Shown piece after piece: positions 1 to 8,411 of a stretch of DNA of 64,000 nt (its first letter is position 1; every line of letters begins with the position of its first letter). The position numbers were made by a program, and so were the translations under genes. A model generated the notes under the pieces. The model had not been told where the DNA came from, did not search any database, and saw nothing but the letters and a program-made list of their open reading frames with translations. This DNA is from Cellvibrio sp. OA-2007 (GTDB lineage: Bacteria > Pseudomonadota > Gammaproteobacteria > Pseudomonadales > Cellvibrionaceae): the NCBI RefSeq assembly GCF_000953825.1, contig NZ_BBUL01000089.1, positions 1 through 64,000 on the forward strand. Direction: 5' to 3'.

Positions 1-35
1 GCCGCGAGTTCATCGCGGCGCGCTTTTTTATTTTT
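1..35 (+). terminator. Intrinsic terminator of a plus-strand gene left of the window
   Basis: A GCCGCG/CGCGGC stem with a 7-base loop (1-19) is followed by GCGC and a T-rich run (24-35) on the plus strand. It would end a plus-strand transcript coming from outside the window, converging on the minus-strand epimerase gene. The stem may extend further left than the window shows. Confidence 0.6.
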
Positions 36-44
36 AAAGATATT

Positions 45-1199
45 TTATTTGTTTGCAGCTAATTCAAAATGATCGATCAACTCCATCGCTGCCACAATTA
101 AGTGGTAGAGCGTACTGGCTGGAGCAACATCAACGACAACTTCGTCATTTTTGCCACGCTGATCCACGTAAGAACCCGGTGTTGATGCGCAGAGATAATA
201 GGTAAATAAATCATCCACACCTTTCACTGCGATCGCCTCTGCATCTGGATTTCCTTCACGGATCTGCACCAAACTCGCTTTGATTAATTCAGTGATGCCC
301 CAGCAGCGTTTGTTGGAATCAATCACTGCTCCGGTATAACTCACCGCATCAAACAACAAGCCGGATTTATCCATGCCGATTTCCAAGCCGCGCGCATAAA
401 GCACTTTGGTATATTGCGCAACTGGCCGACCGGTGCGGCGGTGATACCAATCGAGCAGCCATACCCATTCCATCATATGACCTGGCTCTACAGTATCGCC
501 TTTGGCGTTGGGCAAACGCGTCCAGTTATCGTCAAAAAATTCAAACAGTACACCATGTTCTGCATCGAAAAAATGCGATTGAAACAGTACAAATAATTCA
601 CCGACTCGCGCAAGGTATTTAGCATTGTTAGTTGCATCGTACAATGCGAGAAAGGCTTCAAATAAATGCATATGCGGATTCTGGCGGCGACAGGCGTAGT
701 CGTAATCACCTTCAATCCAACCGCCCACAGCCGAACCAAAACACGCATCCAAATGGGCAATTAATTTGTCAGCCTCTTGCAGATAAGATTTGTCGTCAAA
801 CGCGCGATAACACCATGCATTGGCTAGCAAAAAGAAGGCGTGATCGTAGAGGTCTTGCTTGGTATCAACTACCACAAAATCTTTATCCAGCAGATGGGTA
901 TAACCACCACCCGCCGTTGGATGAGCAGCCGCTTTTTGCACAAACGCGAGTAAATTTTTGGCAACCTTTTTGCCCTCGGGGCACCAGCCGCGATGATAGG
1001 CAGCCGCAAAGAAAAATGCCTGACGCGCCTGCACCCGCACACGGGTACTGGACTCCAGATCGGGCAGGCCCGCTGGGGTTAAACGCTCGTAATTAGCGTT
1101 GGTGTTAGGTTCTATGCCGCGCGCCAACCAAAGTGGCAGGGCATCCTGTTTGATCCAGTGTTCGAGGCGACTGGCCGCCGCACGCAATGCTTGTGTCAT
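45..1199 (-). CDS. AGE-family (N-acylglucosamine 2-epimerase-like) sugar epimerase/isomerase
   Basis: 384 residues, a usual length for the AGE superfamily (N-acylglucosamine 2-epimerase, mannose isomerase, YihS, cellobiose/mannobiose 2-epimerase), whose (alpha/alpha)6 barrel interconverts aldoses and ketoses or C2 epimers. Visible family motifs are RVQARQ near residue 55, NPHMHLFEA in the middle, EPGHMMEW (proposed catalytic His) and WGITELIKA towards the C terminus. No signal peptide, so cytoplasmic. The open frame continues 47 codons upstream, but that extension is Cys-rich, unlike the family, and runs over a terminator hairpin, so the ATG at 1199 (GGGAA upstream) is preferred. It stands alone behind a LacI-type operator/promoter, which suggests sugar induction. 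The substrate cannot be fixed from sequence; mannose isomerase or N-acylglucosamine epimerase are both possible. Confidence 0.85.
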   Translation of the reverse strand: MTQALRAAASRLEHWIKQDALPLWLARGIEPNTNANYERLTPAGLPDLESSTRVRVQARQAFFFAAAYHRGWCPEGKKVAKNLLAFVQKAAAHPTAGGGYTHLLDKDFVVVDTKQDLYDHAFFLLANAWCYRAFDDKSYLQEADKLIAHLDACFGSAVGGWIEGDYDYACRRQNPHMHLFEAFLALYDATNNAKYLARVGELFVLFQSHFFDAEHGVLFEFFDDNWTRLPNAKGDTVEPGHMMEWVWLLDWYHRRTGRPVAQYTKVLYARGLEIGMDKSGLLFDAVSYTGAVIDSNKRCWGITELIKASLVQIREGNPDAEAIAVKGVDDLFTYYLCASTPGSYVDQRGKNDEVVVDVAPASTLYHLIVAAMELIDHFELAANK

Positions 1200-1304
1200 A
1201 GAGATTCCCAATTCGCAGCGCCGCCCCTGGCGAGAAAAATAATGATCGGATTGATTGCGGCTGATATAGCAGTGGCATTTTGCGGGAGGATTACACCAGG
1301 CGCA

Positions 1305-1335
1305 AATAAAAAACCCCGGCGAACCGGGGCGAAAA
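1305..1335 (-). terminator. Strong hairpin in the leader of the epimerase gene
   Basis: CCCCGG (1314-1319) pairs with CCGGGG (1324-1329) around a CGAA loop. On the minus strand it is followed by six T and then ATTTG, a good intrinsic terminator. It lies about 115 bases before the epimerase start and 140-150 bases after a well-formed minus-strand promoter, so it either ends a short RNA or attenuates the epimerase transcript. Confidence 0.7.
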
Positions 1336-1424
1336 AACACAACAGCGGGCTATGGCTTAACAATTCATCACTTACAACTACCGGCAATCCTGGAGTACCG
1401 CCTATCGTTAAAATACGACTAACT

Positions 1425-1436
1425 GTAATCGATTAC
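1425..1436. promoter_or_regulatory. 12-base perfect palindrome in the epimerase leader
   Basis: GTAATCGATTAC is a perfect palindrome about 40 bases downstream of the predicted minus-strand -10 box. It could be a second operator, but no protein can be assigned. Confidence 0.3.
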
Positions 1437-1475
1437 CAGCAACCAACTGAGAATTAACAGGCCTTAGCGGACAGT

Positions 1476-1504
1476 ATTATCCCTATAAATGTAACCGGTT
1501 TCAA
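1476..1504 (-). promoter_or_regulatory. Sigma-70 promoter overlapped by a LacI-family operator
   Basis: On the minus strand there is TTGAAA (1499-1504), a 17-base spacer, and GATAAT (1476-1481). TGAAACCGGTTACA (1490-1503) overlaps the -35 and spacer. This near-palindrome with a central CCGG is typical of LacI-family operators. Bound repressor would block the polymerase. It reads towards the epimerase gene. Confidence 0.65.
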
Positions 1505-1560
1505 TCTTTGTAGCAAATTTATCTAAAAATGATTCACACTAGCAGATAAAACAGAGAAGA

Positions 1561-1590
1561 ATTAAAAACCCCCGATCACTCGGGGGTTAT
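1561..1590 (-). terminator. Terminator of the TonB/Agl-like operon
   Basis: AACCCCCGA (1567-1575) pairs with TCGGGGGTT (1580-1588). Minus-strand reading gives the stem followed by TTTTTAATTC, about 15 bases after the last stop codon of the operon. Confidence 0.85.
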
Positions 1591-1601
1591 GGGAGGCGGG
1601 A

Positions 1602-2570
1602 CTATTGCGGTAAAAAATCGAAGGTTTGGTTGAGCGTGGTTCGCGCTACATTGGACGCTGGGAAAGTAATCAGCCGAATGCGCTGCAATATTTTGCCTTC
1701 TAACTCTTTATCGCCCAATTCGCTGGAAACCAAACTGGCTTCAACGATTTTGCCATTGGGGTCTATAACTATCTTGACCACCATTTTGCCTTCCAGCGCC
1801 GCGTTCTGGCGCAAAGCGCGATTGTAAATTGAATAGATGGCGCCCTTGTGCTGCTCCATCACTTTACGGATTTCCTCTTCGCTACGCGCTGCACCGCCTG
1901 CGCCATTACTATTACCAGCAGTTGCCTGACCCGATTTTTTAGTACCCTCTGCCAAGCCACTGGAGACCTTGGTGGTCTCGCGCCCGGAAAGCGCCACACC
2001 GCCGGTATCGCGGCTTAACGCGGCAGTATTAATACCGCCACTGGCCTTCTTGGCGCCGCTAGTGATCATCGCCCGGTCGATCTGGGCTGCCTCACCGGTG
2101 CTATTGGTTACAGTGGTGGCTGCAGTTTCCACTGCGGAGGTTTGCATCATTTCACGCATTTCTGCGAGGTCGTCTTTGAACTGCATAACACCGCTGTTCT
2201 CCGCTTGCTCACGGGCTTTTTCCAGCGTGGGCTTAGGCGGTGCCTTAACTGGCTCTTTCGGCTTTTCTACCGGTTTCGGCTCTGGTTTTTTATCCTCTGG
2301 CTTGGGTTCCGGTTTTTTTTCTTCCGGTTTCGGCGGTTCAATCGGTTTGGGTGGCGGCAGCTCTTTTTTCTCCAACACCACACGCGCCAACTGCGGCGGC
2401 AACTTTTCTTTTTCGGCCCGCGCAATTTCCGGCAAATTAACGATGGTGACCACAGCACTCATCACTAACATTACCGCTAAAAAAATCAGCAGAATTTTAG
2501 TGAAACGTTTGTCGTCATCAATCGATGAACTCCAGGGAAGCTCGAGATTAGGCATCACAATACTCGCCAT
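1602..2570 (-). CDS. TonB/AgmX-like periplasm-spanning energy transducer
   Basis: 322 residues and last gene of the nine-gene operon. Order: short cytoplasmic N terminus, one membrane helix (about residues 25-48, ILLIFLAVMLVMSAVVTIV), a long Pro/Lys/Glu-rich periplasm-spanning stretch (about 70-125), a low-complexity Ser/Gly/Thr region, and a C-terminal domain (last 95 residues) of the AgmX/PglI type related to TonB. The family couples a TolQ/TolR-type proton channel to an outer-membrane partner. The ATG at 2570 is chosen because GGGAGG ends 8 bases before it; an in-frame start six codons upstream lies inside exbD. Overlap with the exbD stop is almost immediate, so translation is coupled. It lacks the receiver and zinc-ribbon additions I recall for Myxococcus GltJ, so it is a minimal version. 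Confidence 0.8.
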   Translation of the reverse strand: MASIVMPNLELPWSSSIDDDKRFTKILLIFLAVMLVMSAVVTIVNLPEIARAEKEKLPPQLARVVLEKKELPPPKPIEPPKPEEKKPEPKPEDKKPEPKPVEKPKEPVKAPPKPTLEKAREQAENSGVMQFKDDLAEMREMMQTSAVETAATTVTNSTGEAAQIDRAMITSGAKKASGGINTAALSRDTGGVALSGRETTKVSSGLAEGTKKSGQATAGNSNGAGGAARSEEEIRKVMEQHKGAIYSIYNRALRQNAALEGKMVVKIVIDPNGKIVEASLVSSELGDKELEGKILQRIRLITFPASNVARTTLNQTFDFLPQ

Positions 2571-2571
2571 A

Positions 2572-3090
2572 TCAGCCACCTCCCGCATCGACGCTAACTT
2601 CTTTTTGCGTCACTGCCAATGAGATAGCGCGATACTCTGCCGCTGCACAAGTTGCCATTACCTTTTTCAACAGTGCATAAGGCAATTTCTGATCCGCCAT
2701 AATCGTGACCGGACGCCCAGTGATCAGATCGGTTTCTTTTAAAGGCCCGGCTTTTTGCGCCTGATATTTTAATTCGGCTTCCAGCGGAAGAAATTTATCA
2801 TCAGTACTGGCCATTAACTCGGTAAGTTTTCCCACACTGCGGCCACCGACTACTACATCGGTTGCACTAACAACGACCAGCAAATTATTTTCGGGCACTT
2901 GCTCCGAAACCGAAGCGGGTAGTTTGATGCTTTTATCCGCTTGCAACACTTCTACATCACCGGAGTTAACCAGCAGGAAAAAAACCAGAATGGTAAAAAT
3001 ATCCATGAGCGAAACCAGATTCACTTTGGATGCTTGATTCAAGCGACGGTGGTGTTTGGCCATACGCTTGGCGCGGAGGGATTGTTTCAT
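2572..3090 (-). CDS. ExbD/TolR-family stator protein with intact ion-carrying Asp
   Basis: 172 residues: basic N terminus, one membrane helix (about 22-42) and a periplasmic ExbD-like domain. The helix contains LVSLMDIFTILVFFLL, where D30 matches the conserved aspartate of ExbD/TolR that carries protons. It follows a second exbD gene with an ATGA overlap (start 3090, previous stop 3087) and is coupled to the TonB-like gene. In Agl/Tol/Exb systems a pentamer of the TolQ/ExbB partner surrounds an ExbD dimer; here the two different ExbD proteins suggest a heterodimer. Confidence 0.85.
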   Translation of the reverse strand: MKQSLRAKRMAKHHRRLNQASKVNLVSLMDIFTILVFFLLVNSGDVEVLQADKSIKLPASVSEQVPENNLLVVVSATDVVVGGRSVGKLTELMASTDDKFLPLEAELKYQAQKAGPLKETDLITGRPVTIMADQKLPYALLKKVMATCAAAEYRAISLAVTQKEVSVDAGGG

Positions 3091-3635
3091 TGGTCACCTC
3101 CTGCTGTGGGTGCCAATGCACCGGTTGACTCGCCTGGTGGTGGCGCATCACCCAAGGCAATTTCCGGAAACAATTCCGCATCGACAACAGAGGCAGCCAC
3201 TACCGCTTTAAATGAACGCGCGGTATCCATAGTGCTGACCAGCGTTTGATAGTCAGTTTCTTTTTCCGAGAGGATATAAATATCTTTTTTCTCTATGCCT
3301 TTGTTTTCTAACAGGCGTTTGGTTTCTTGTAAAACAGTCGCTAGCAGTGCGTAGTCGTACTCACCGGCGGGAGTTTTTTCAATCCATTTAAGTTTAATCC
3401 CGGCTGGGTAATTCACTTCAAATTTGTCTGCGCGAATAATCAACTCTAATTGCTGAGGCGGCTCCTCTGTAGGGGGAACACTGGAATCGGCCATGTCGGG
3501 CAGCTTTAAATCCAGCACAGTGGTGCGCGCGAGCACCATGCTCATCAACAATACCGGCACCAATATGATCATCAGATTCATAAAGGAGGTAATGTCGAGG
3601 TCAGCATCCTCTTTAAATCGGCGTTTAATACGCAT
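3087..3635 (-). CDS. Second ExbD/TolR-family protein, Asn in place of the conserved Asp
   Basis: 182 residues with one membrane helix (about 14-36), a periplasmic domain and a Pro/Gly-rich tail. The helix reads ITSFMNLMIILVPVLL. Aligned by eye with its neighbour (LVSLMDIFTILVFFLL), the conserved proton-carrying Asp is N20 here. Acidic residues D10, D12 and D14 lie just before the helix. Transcribed between the TolQ-like gene (47-base gap) and the first ExbD, with which it overlaps by ATGA. Either it is a proton-inactive structural half of an ExbD heterodimer or the acidic residues shift the pathway. The family call is firm; the functional reading is inference. Confidence 0.85.
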   Translation of the reverse strand: MRIKRRFKEDADLDITSFMNLMIILVPVLLMSMVLARTTVLDLKLPDMADSSVPPTEEPPQQLELIIRADKFEVNYPAGIKLKWIEKTPAGEYDYALLATVLQETKRLLENKGIEKKDIYILSEKETDYQTLVSTMDTARSFKAVVAASVVDAELFPEIALGDAPPPGESTGALAPTAGGDQ

Positions 3636-3682
3636 AGGTAAATCCTATTCGTTAACTTGGCTATGCAGGGTATAAAAAGCGC

Positions 3683-4360
3683 TTATTGCGCAGCCTGTGG
3701 TTTTGCACCTGTGTCCTGCGTGCGTGTGCGCGGTACATCTTGCACATGGGAAATCATATTCAGGCATTTCACGCCGGCCATTTCCAAGCTATCGATAATT
3801 TCAGTGGTTTTACTTTGCAACATAGAGTGAATTAACAGCAGCGGAATAGCAGCGATCAAACCAAATGCCGTGGTGTTCATCGCTACCGCAATAGATGACG
3901 ATAGCAACGCCGCTTTTTCGGCCGGGTCAGCACTGGCAACTGCAGTAAAGGCTTGAATCAAACCAATGATGGTGCCGAGCAGCCCCAACAGCGTTGAAAT
4001 ATTGGCGAGTGTGGCGAGATAAGCCGTGCGTTTTTCCAAACGCGGCATAGCTTCCATTACACCTTCTTCCATCGCCAACTCAATATCGTCGCGGCGCGGT
4101 GATTGCGCCATACGAGCAATGCCTGCAGCAATAATACGGGCGATAGGTGCATTAATACTTTTACCCAAGTTCACCACACCGTTGTAATCCTTTTTTTGCA
4201 GCAGCGGCAGTATGCGATTAAAGGCCTGGCGGTTTGCACTTTTTGCATTCGACAACACCAACCAACGCTCAACAGCAATCGCCAAACCAATCACCAATAC
4301 CACAGCGATGGGATACATAAAGGTGCCGCCATCTTGAAAAAAACGAATCAAAGTATCCAT
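3683..4360 (-). CDS. MotA/TolQ/ExbB-family proton channel (AglR-like)
   Basis: 225 residues with three predicted membrane helices: about 15-35 (MYPIAVVLVIGLAIAVERWL), 110-140 (ANISTLLGLLGTIIGLIQAF) and 155-180 (AVAMNTTAFGLIAAIPLLLI). A large cytoplasmic loop lies between the first two. The LLGTIIG and NTTAFGL motifs with threonines in the third helix are typical of TolQ/ExbB channels. AAGG precedes the ATG. It sits directly before two exbD genes and a TonB-like gene, the usual set for a proton-driven envelope machine. It is not a flagellar MotA (shorter, no MotB with a peptidoglycan-binding domain). Confidence 0.9.
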   Translation of the reverse strand: MDTLIRFFQDGGTFMYPIAVVLVIGLAIAVERWLVLSNAKSANRQAFNRILPLLQKKDYNGVVNLGKSINAPIARIIAAGIARMAQSPRRDDIELAMEEGVMEAMPRLEKRTAYLATLANISTLLGLLGTIIGLIQAFTAVASADPAEKAALLSSSIAVAMNTTAFGLIAAIPLLLIHSMLQSKTTEIIDSLEMAGVKCLNMISHVQDVPRTRTQDTGAKPQAAQ

Positions 4361-4437
4361 AACCTTATTAACCTCGAAGAAAGAAAATCGTCACAATAAT
4401 TATTAAAAACTGGTTTAAAAAATAGGTTTAACAAATG

Positions 4438-4806
4438 CTAATCATCCGCCTGATCCAGCTCGCCAGCGGCTTCCAGGCTGCGCTGCATTTCATCGCGCTC
4501 GACATGGCCGAACACGGCATCTTCCTGACTGCTTAACATCTCCATTTCCAGATCCGGACTCAGCGGCGACTGCCAAGGTAAAATATACATTACCCGCGGC
4601 TGCTCCTGATTGCCCGTCACTGTGGTTTGCAAATTGATATTGGCAGAACCAATCATTTTTTTATCGTTTGTATTTTTATTGCTCGCAGCAGAAACATTTT
4701 GATCGGATACTGGCGCAGCAGCATCAAGTTCCGCTGGCGTTTCTGGCGCTTGCGCATATGCCCCCAGGGTTGCGATACACAAGATTATAAACAAATACTT
4801 ATTCAT
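4438..4806 (-). CDS. Small exported protein of the Agl-like operon, function unknown
   Basis: 122 residues with a signal peptide (about 1-19, ending AYA), then an acidic, Ala/Ser/Asn-rich mature part with a central SANINLQTTVTG segment and an ILPWQSPLSPDLE segment. I do not recognise a family. Start at ATG 4806 (GAGG nine bases upstream), overlapping the stop of the TPR lipoprotein gene by eight bases; a GTG one codon earlier is possible. A 77-base gap without clear signals precedes the TolQ-like gene. Its fixed place between TPR lipoprotein and channel genes suggests a periplasmic part of the same machine. Confidence 0.7.
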   Translation of the reverse strand: MNKYLFIILCIATLGAYAQAPETPAELDAAAPVSDQNVSAASNKNTNDKKMIGSANINLQTTVTGNQEQPRVMYILPWQSPLSPDLEMEMLSSQEDAVFGHVERDEMQRSLEAAGELDQADD

Positions 4807-5533
4807 CACTCACGTCCTCTGCTGGGGCCTCGGTGGTAGTTGGCGCTGCCGCTTTAGGTTTTGGCGAAACACCCAAGCGCCGCTGCAAATCGGCAATCCA
4901 ACTGGTAGCCTGCTTATCTTCACCGCCACGCAACTGTAAATAAGCTTCGTAATGCGGCAATGCCTCCGCACTTTTCCCCATATACAAGTCGTAAAGAATG
5001 GCGATATTTTTATGGCTCTCGGGATGAAATGGCCACAAGCTCAAGGCTTTTTTATAATTGAGCTCCGCCTCAGAAAAGTTACCTGCTTCACGCTGTAATA
5101 TCGCCAATTGATTGTAGGCATCTAGGTTGGTGTGATTCGCGGTGATTGCATCATTAAAGGCTTGCGCTGCACGCTTGTCTTCTTTTTGCGCGCGATACAC
5201 CAAACCCAAATTGAGATAGGCGCCGGATAATTTATTATTTTCCGCAATCACTTTTTGCAACAGTGATTCGGCCAAGGCCCATTGCTTGTTGTTCATCGCC
5301 CGGGTGGCATCGGTAAAATGTTGTTGCGCCTGCCGGCTCACTGAAGGTTTATTTTGCAAATAGGGATTCGGAGTTGCAGGCCCAGCAGGTAATATTGATA
5401 CGCCTGCCGCAAGTGGCGCGGCAGAATCGTCACGGGTTGTTTTAGTTTTTTTACTGGGCCCGGATGAGCAGCCAATCAATAGAGACATTAATGTCATTAG
5501 CAATAAACTGACAATGAGCTTAGTGAATCTCAT
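4799..5533 (-). CDS. TPR-repeat outer-membrane lipoprotein (GltE/AglT-like)
   Basis: 244 residues. A lipoprotein signal ends LLIGC with C22 as the lipid-carrying residue and Ser at +2, which favours the outer membrane. About residues 70-200 form at least three TPR units (for example AYLNLGLVYRAQ and AYNQLAILQREAGNFSEAELNYKKAL). A Pro/Ala/Thr-rich acidic tail follows. It resembles the AglT/GltE TPR lipoproteins of the Myxococcus gliding complex in architecture, although orthology cannot be shown by eye. It overlaps the upstream 963-residue TPR gene by 14 bases and the downstream small gene by eight, so expression is coupled. Confidence 0.8.
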   Translation of the reverse strand: MRFTKLIVSLLLMTLMSLLIGCSSGPSKKTKTTRDDSAAPLAAGVSILPAGPATPNPYLQNKPSVSRQAQQHFTDATRAMNNKQWALAESLLQKVIAENNKLSGAYLNLGLVYRAQKEDKRAAQAFNDAITANHTNLDAYNQLAILQREAGNFSEAELNYKKALSLWPFHPESHKNIAILYDLYMGKSAEALPHYEAYLQLRGGEDKQATSWIADLQRRLGVSPKPKAAAPTTTEAPAEDVSDE

Positions 5534-8411
5534 TGCTCACCTCCAGACGTGTTTCCGGTTTGTTGTAGCGCGCGGGCAGGAGTTTGGCGAGCGCATCAAA
5601 ACTGCGTTTTACCCCCGCATCATAAGTGCCCTTCCAGCTGCGCTGAACATTCACTTCATGAATTGCAATGGCTTTTTCTTCAAACGGATAGGCTTGCTCT
5701 TCCAATAAAATTTCGTACTGCTCTAAGGCTAACTCATCCAATTCTTTGGGCCGCTGCGAATTCATTAAATCGCGACTGAGTTGCGCATAGATTTCACCAA
5801 TTTTAAAACTTGCGTTGGTGGTAAATTCACTCACGCCAAACGCCAAAATTTGCTCTTGGGCTTTAAGCGCTTTTTCCAGTGCGGCGCGTTTGCGCTGCAG
5901 GCTATTTTTAAGCGGAAGGGTTAATTGGATGCGAGTAAATTCATCGTAAGCGGGCTGCGCCAATTCAGTTTGGGCGCTTGCCGCCAACCACGCAGAGCGG
6001 TCGGTTTTGGCACTGCCCGCGCGGTTGTGGGTGTTAATAATATTTTGCAGCCAATACAGACGTTTTTCTTTATCACCCGCTGCACCATACAATTCGGTTA
6101 ATTTAAATTGGGCTTCAAGATTATTCGCCAGCGGACGCGGATATTCGGTGGCGTAGCGACGATACTGCTCAATCGACTGGGCGCGCCTACCGGATTTTTC
6201 ATACAGCTCGGCGCCCATATACAGCGATTGGCGTTTTACATCCGGGTCAGTACTGGTGCGCTCCATTACTACCAATTCATCCGCCGCCAATTGCCACTTA
6301 TTTTGGTTTTGATAAATCAACACCATCTTCGCTGGCAAGGTAGATGACAATGAATGATCAGGGTATTTTTTGCGGAAACCTAAATACACATTCTCCGCCT
6401 GCGCCCACTTTTCTTGTTCAATCAAATAGACACCGGCATCGTACTGGGCTTTGGCGGCAATCTCGGTATCGGGTGTGACCTGGGTGATACGCAACAATTG
6501 TGCAATGGCAGCATCTTTATCACCGAATTCCAAACTGGCTTCTGCCTGCCGATAAATGCTCGCCGCAATACGTTCACGCACCTGCTGTGCATTGGGCGCG
6601 CCGGGGTTTTTACTGTACGCGGGCAATAACCTTAATACTTCTACATAAGCTTGTTCCGCTGCGGCGTATTCTTTGGTTTCAAAACGGCTGTGACCTAATA
6701 TCAACCAACTGGAAAATAATAATTTACCTTCCGCAGCTGGCTGCCATTCAATCACCCGTTCCGCCACCATTTTTGCATCGACAAACCGATTTTGCTGCAA
6801 CAAATCATTTGCTGCTTCGGCGAGCACAACCACTGCGCGCGGATCTGTGTGATACACATCGGCGAAATTTAACGCGTTTTGAATTTTGCGATTCTGCCAC
6901 TCTTGCAGGCGAGTGTCGGGCAAGCTGCGCGCCGATTGAATTAACTGCTGCGGTAATAAAATCGCCGCATAACCCGCATCGGCGCCGCGCAATTTATCCA
7001 TATAGCCATAGGCGACTTGCTCGTAAGCATCCATCGCCGCCGGCAGGTTGCCCGCTTCATTGAGGCATTCAGCGAGTAGAAAAGTCATTTCAGCCACCTG
7101 TGCATCTTTGGCAAAGGTCTGCACAAATTCGCGATACCATTTTGCCGCGCGCGCAAATGCAGCCGTGGCTTCGCTATTATTTTTTGCTTTGAAGCTTTGC
7201 GCCTGCGCGTGCTCAAACTGCGCCAACTCTTGCAAAGATTGATGTAAATAAGCGAGGGCGTTATCGCCAATGGCACCTTGGCGCTGCGTCCAATAATTGC
7301 TGCTAATACCGTAGCGCTCTACAAAATCTTGTTTCGCAGGCAGGATCAAACTGGGGAAATCCCCTTCTTGATACACATCGATCACTTTAATACTAAAGCT
7401 GGGGGCAAAATCGGAATTGGCATTGTGCTGTACATAGTGTTGATAGGTTTCAGCGCTATCGGTAAAGCGTTTTTGATCCAGATACAATTGCCCCAATTGT
7501 TGATAGAGCAAATATTCGTAAGCGCGCCCACCGCCCAACTGGGTTTGCAAATCACTAATGGATTTTGCGCCTTCCAGATAGGAGAGCGACAGCGCCATTA
7601 CGCGCAAGGTGTCTTTCACCAAATTGGCTTTAGACGCGCCGATTTCCGCCAGCGCGGCATCGACATCTTTTGCGTTAGTCGCATGACCAATTAATTGGTC
7701 GAGCACGCCAGCAAATGAATTGAGTGCAAGATCGTAATCGCTGCGTTTAAATTGCGCCCACCCTTTCATATAGAGCGCATTTTGTTGCAGCTCCGGGTTA
7801 CTTCCTTTTACCACTGCATCGTAATTGCGCTCAGCGGCAGCGTAGTCGCCATCGGCAAAAGACTTTTCTGCGCGGCGAAATTGTGTTTCCGCCATAAATT
7901 TGGAATTCGGATTGGTATCTGCTAGTTGATCCAGCACGACTGCGGCCTCGTCATTGCGACCGTCGAGCGACATAGCTTTAGCCAATTTATAGCGCAGTTG
8001 ATCAGCGGCTATACCTTGCACTGGCTGCGCACTTTCACTCTGCATTTTCAACAGCTCGCGATACATGGCAACTGGTTTGTCGTAAAAACGCCGCATATCC
8101 GTTGCATCAAGTTGGGCTTTTTCACTTCGAGCCATTTCCAAATCCGCAAGACGCACCATAATTTGTTGGCGCAGCGCCGGATCTTCTGCCACCGATAATG
8201 CACGTTGGTAACTTTCTTCGATGCGCGCCATATCCAACACCGCCACTTTTGCTTTGGCATCGGGCATTTTTGCGGCGGGCAAATCGGCGAGGGTTTTACC
8301 GCGTCCGTCATCGCCCATACCAATCATGCTGCAACCTTGCAATTGCAGTGCGGCGCTCACTGCCAGCGCGATAAGCGCGGGTTTGATTGTTAAAAAGTTA
8401 AGGCGCTTCAT
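5520..8411 (-). CDS. Large TPR-repeat lipoprotein of the Agl-like operon
   Basis: 963 residues. The signal peptide ends QLQGC with C27 and Ser at +2, an outer-membrane lipoprotein. The whole mature protein is a chain of helical TPR-like repeats, such as AETQFRRAEKSFADGDYAAAERNYDAVV and ASIYRQAEASLEFGDKDAAIAQLLRI, suggesting a long curved solenoid in the periplasm. The start overlaps the preceding gene by ATGA. Size and repeat content recall the large TPR proteins (GltD/AgmU type) of Agl-Glt clusters, inferred from context. No enzymatic motif was seen. It could serve as a scaffold linking the inner-membrane motor to outer-membrane partners. Confidence 0.8.
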   Translation of the reverse strand: MKRLNFLTIKPALIALAVSAALQLQGCSMIGMGDDGRGKTLADLPAAKMPDAKAKVAVLDMARIEESYQRALSVAEDPALRQQIMVRLADLEMARSEKAQLDATDMRRFYDKPVAMYRELLKMQSESAQPVQGIAADQLRYKLAKAMSLDGRNDEAAVVLDQLADTNPNSKFMAETQFRRAEKSFADGDYAAAERNYDAVVKGSNPELQQNALYMKGWAQFKRSDYDLALNSFAGVLDQLIGHATNAKDVDAALAEIGASKANLVKDTLRVMALSLSYLEGAKSISDLQTQLGGGRAYEYLLYQQLGQLYLDQKRFTDSAETYQHYVQHNANSDFAPSFSIKVIDVYQEGDFPSLILPAKQDFVERYGISSNYWTQRQGAIGDNALAYLHQSLQELAQFEHAQAQSFKAKNNSEATAAFARAAKWYREFVQTFAKDAQVAEMTFLLAECLNEAGNLPAAMDAYEQVAYGYMDKLRGADAGYAAILLPQQLIQSARSLPDTRLQEWQNRKIQNALNFADVYHTDPRAVVVLAEAANDLLQQNRFVDAKMVAERVIEWQPAAEGKLLFSSWLILGHSRFETKEYAAAEQAYVEVLRLLPAYSKNPGAPNAQQVRERIAASIYRQAEASLEFGDKDAAIAQLLRITQVTPDTEIAAKAQYDAGVYLIEQEKWAQAENVYLGFRKKYPDHSLSSTLPAKMVLIYQNQNKWQLAADELVVMERTSTDPDVKRQSLYMGAELYEKSGRRAQSIEQYRRYATEYPRPLANNLEAQFKLTELYGAAGDKEKRLYWLQNIINTHNRAGSAKTDRSAWLAASAQTELAQPAYDEFTRIQLTLPLKNSLQRKRAALEKALKAQEQILAFGVSEFTTNASFKIGEIYAQLSRDLMNSQRPKELDELALEQYEILLEEQAYPFEEKAIAIHEVNVQRSWKGTYDAGVKRSFDALAKLLPARYNKPETRLEVSNEIH

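Noticed and set aside
1196-1387. Short minus-strand open frame over the epimerase leader
   Set aside because: It runs through the terminator hairpin, starts with TTG without SD, and its composition is not protein-like.
2240-2345. Tandem repeat-like Pro-Lys-Pro-Glu codons
   Set aside because: It is the periplasm-spanning spacer typical of TonB proteins, not a separate repeat element.
1969-2622. Long plus-strand open frame opposite the TonB-like gene
   Set aside because: Mirror of the Pro/Lys/Glu-rich spacer codons; Gly/Ser/Phe low complexity, no start signals.
3683-4360. Flagellar stator MotA
   Set aside because: Too short, with TolQ/ExbB motifs and no MotB with OmpA domain beside it.
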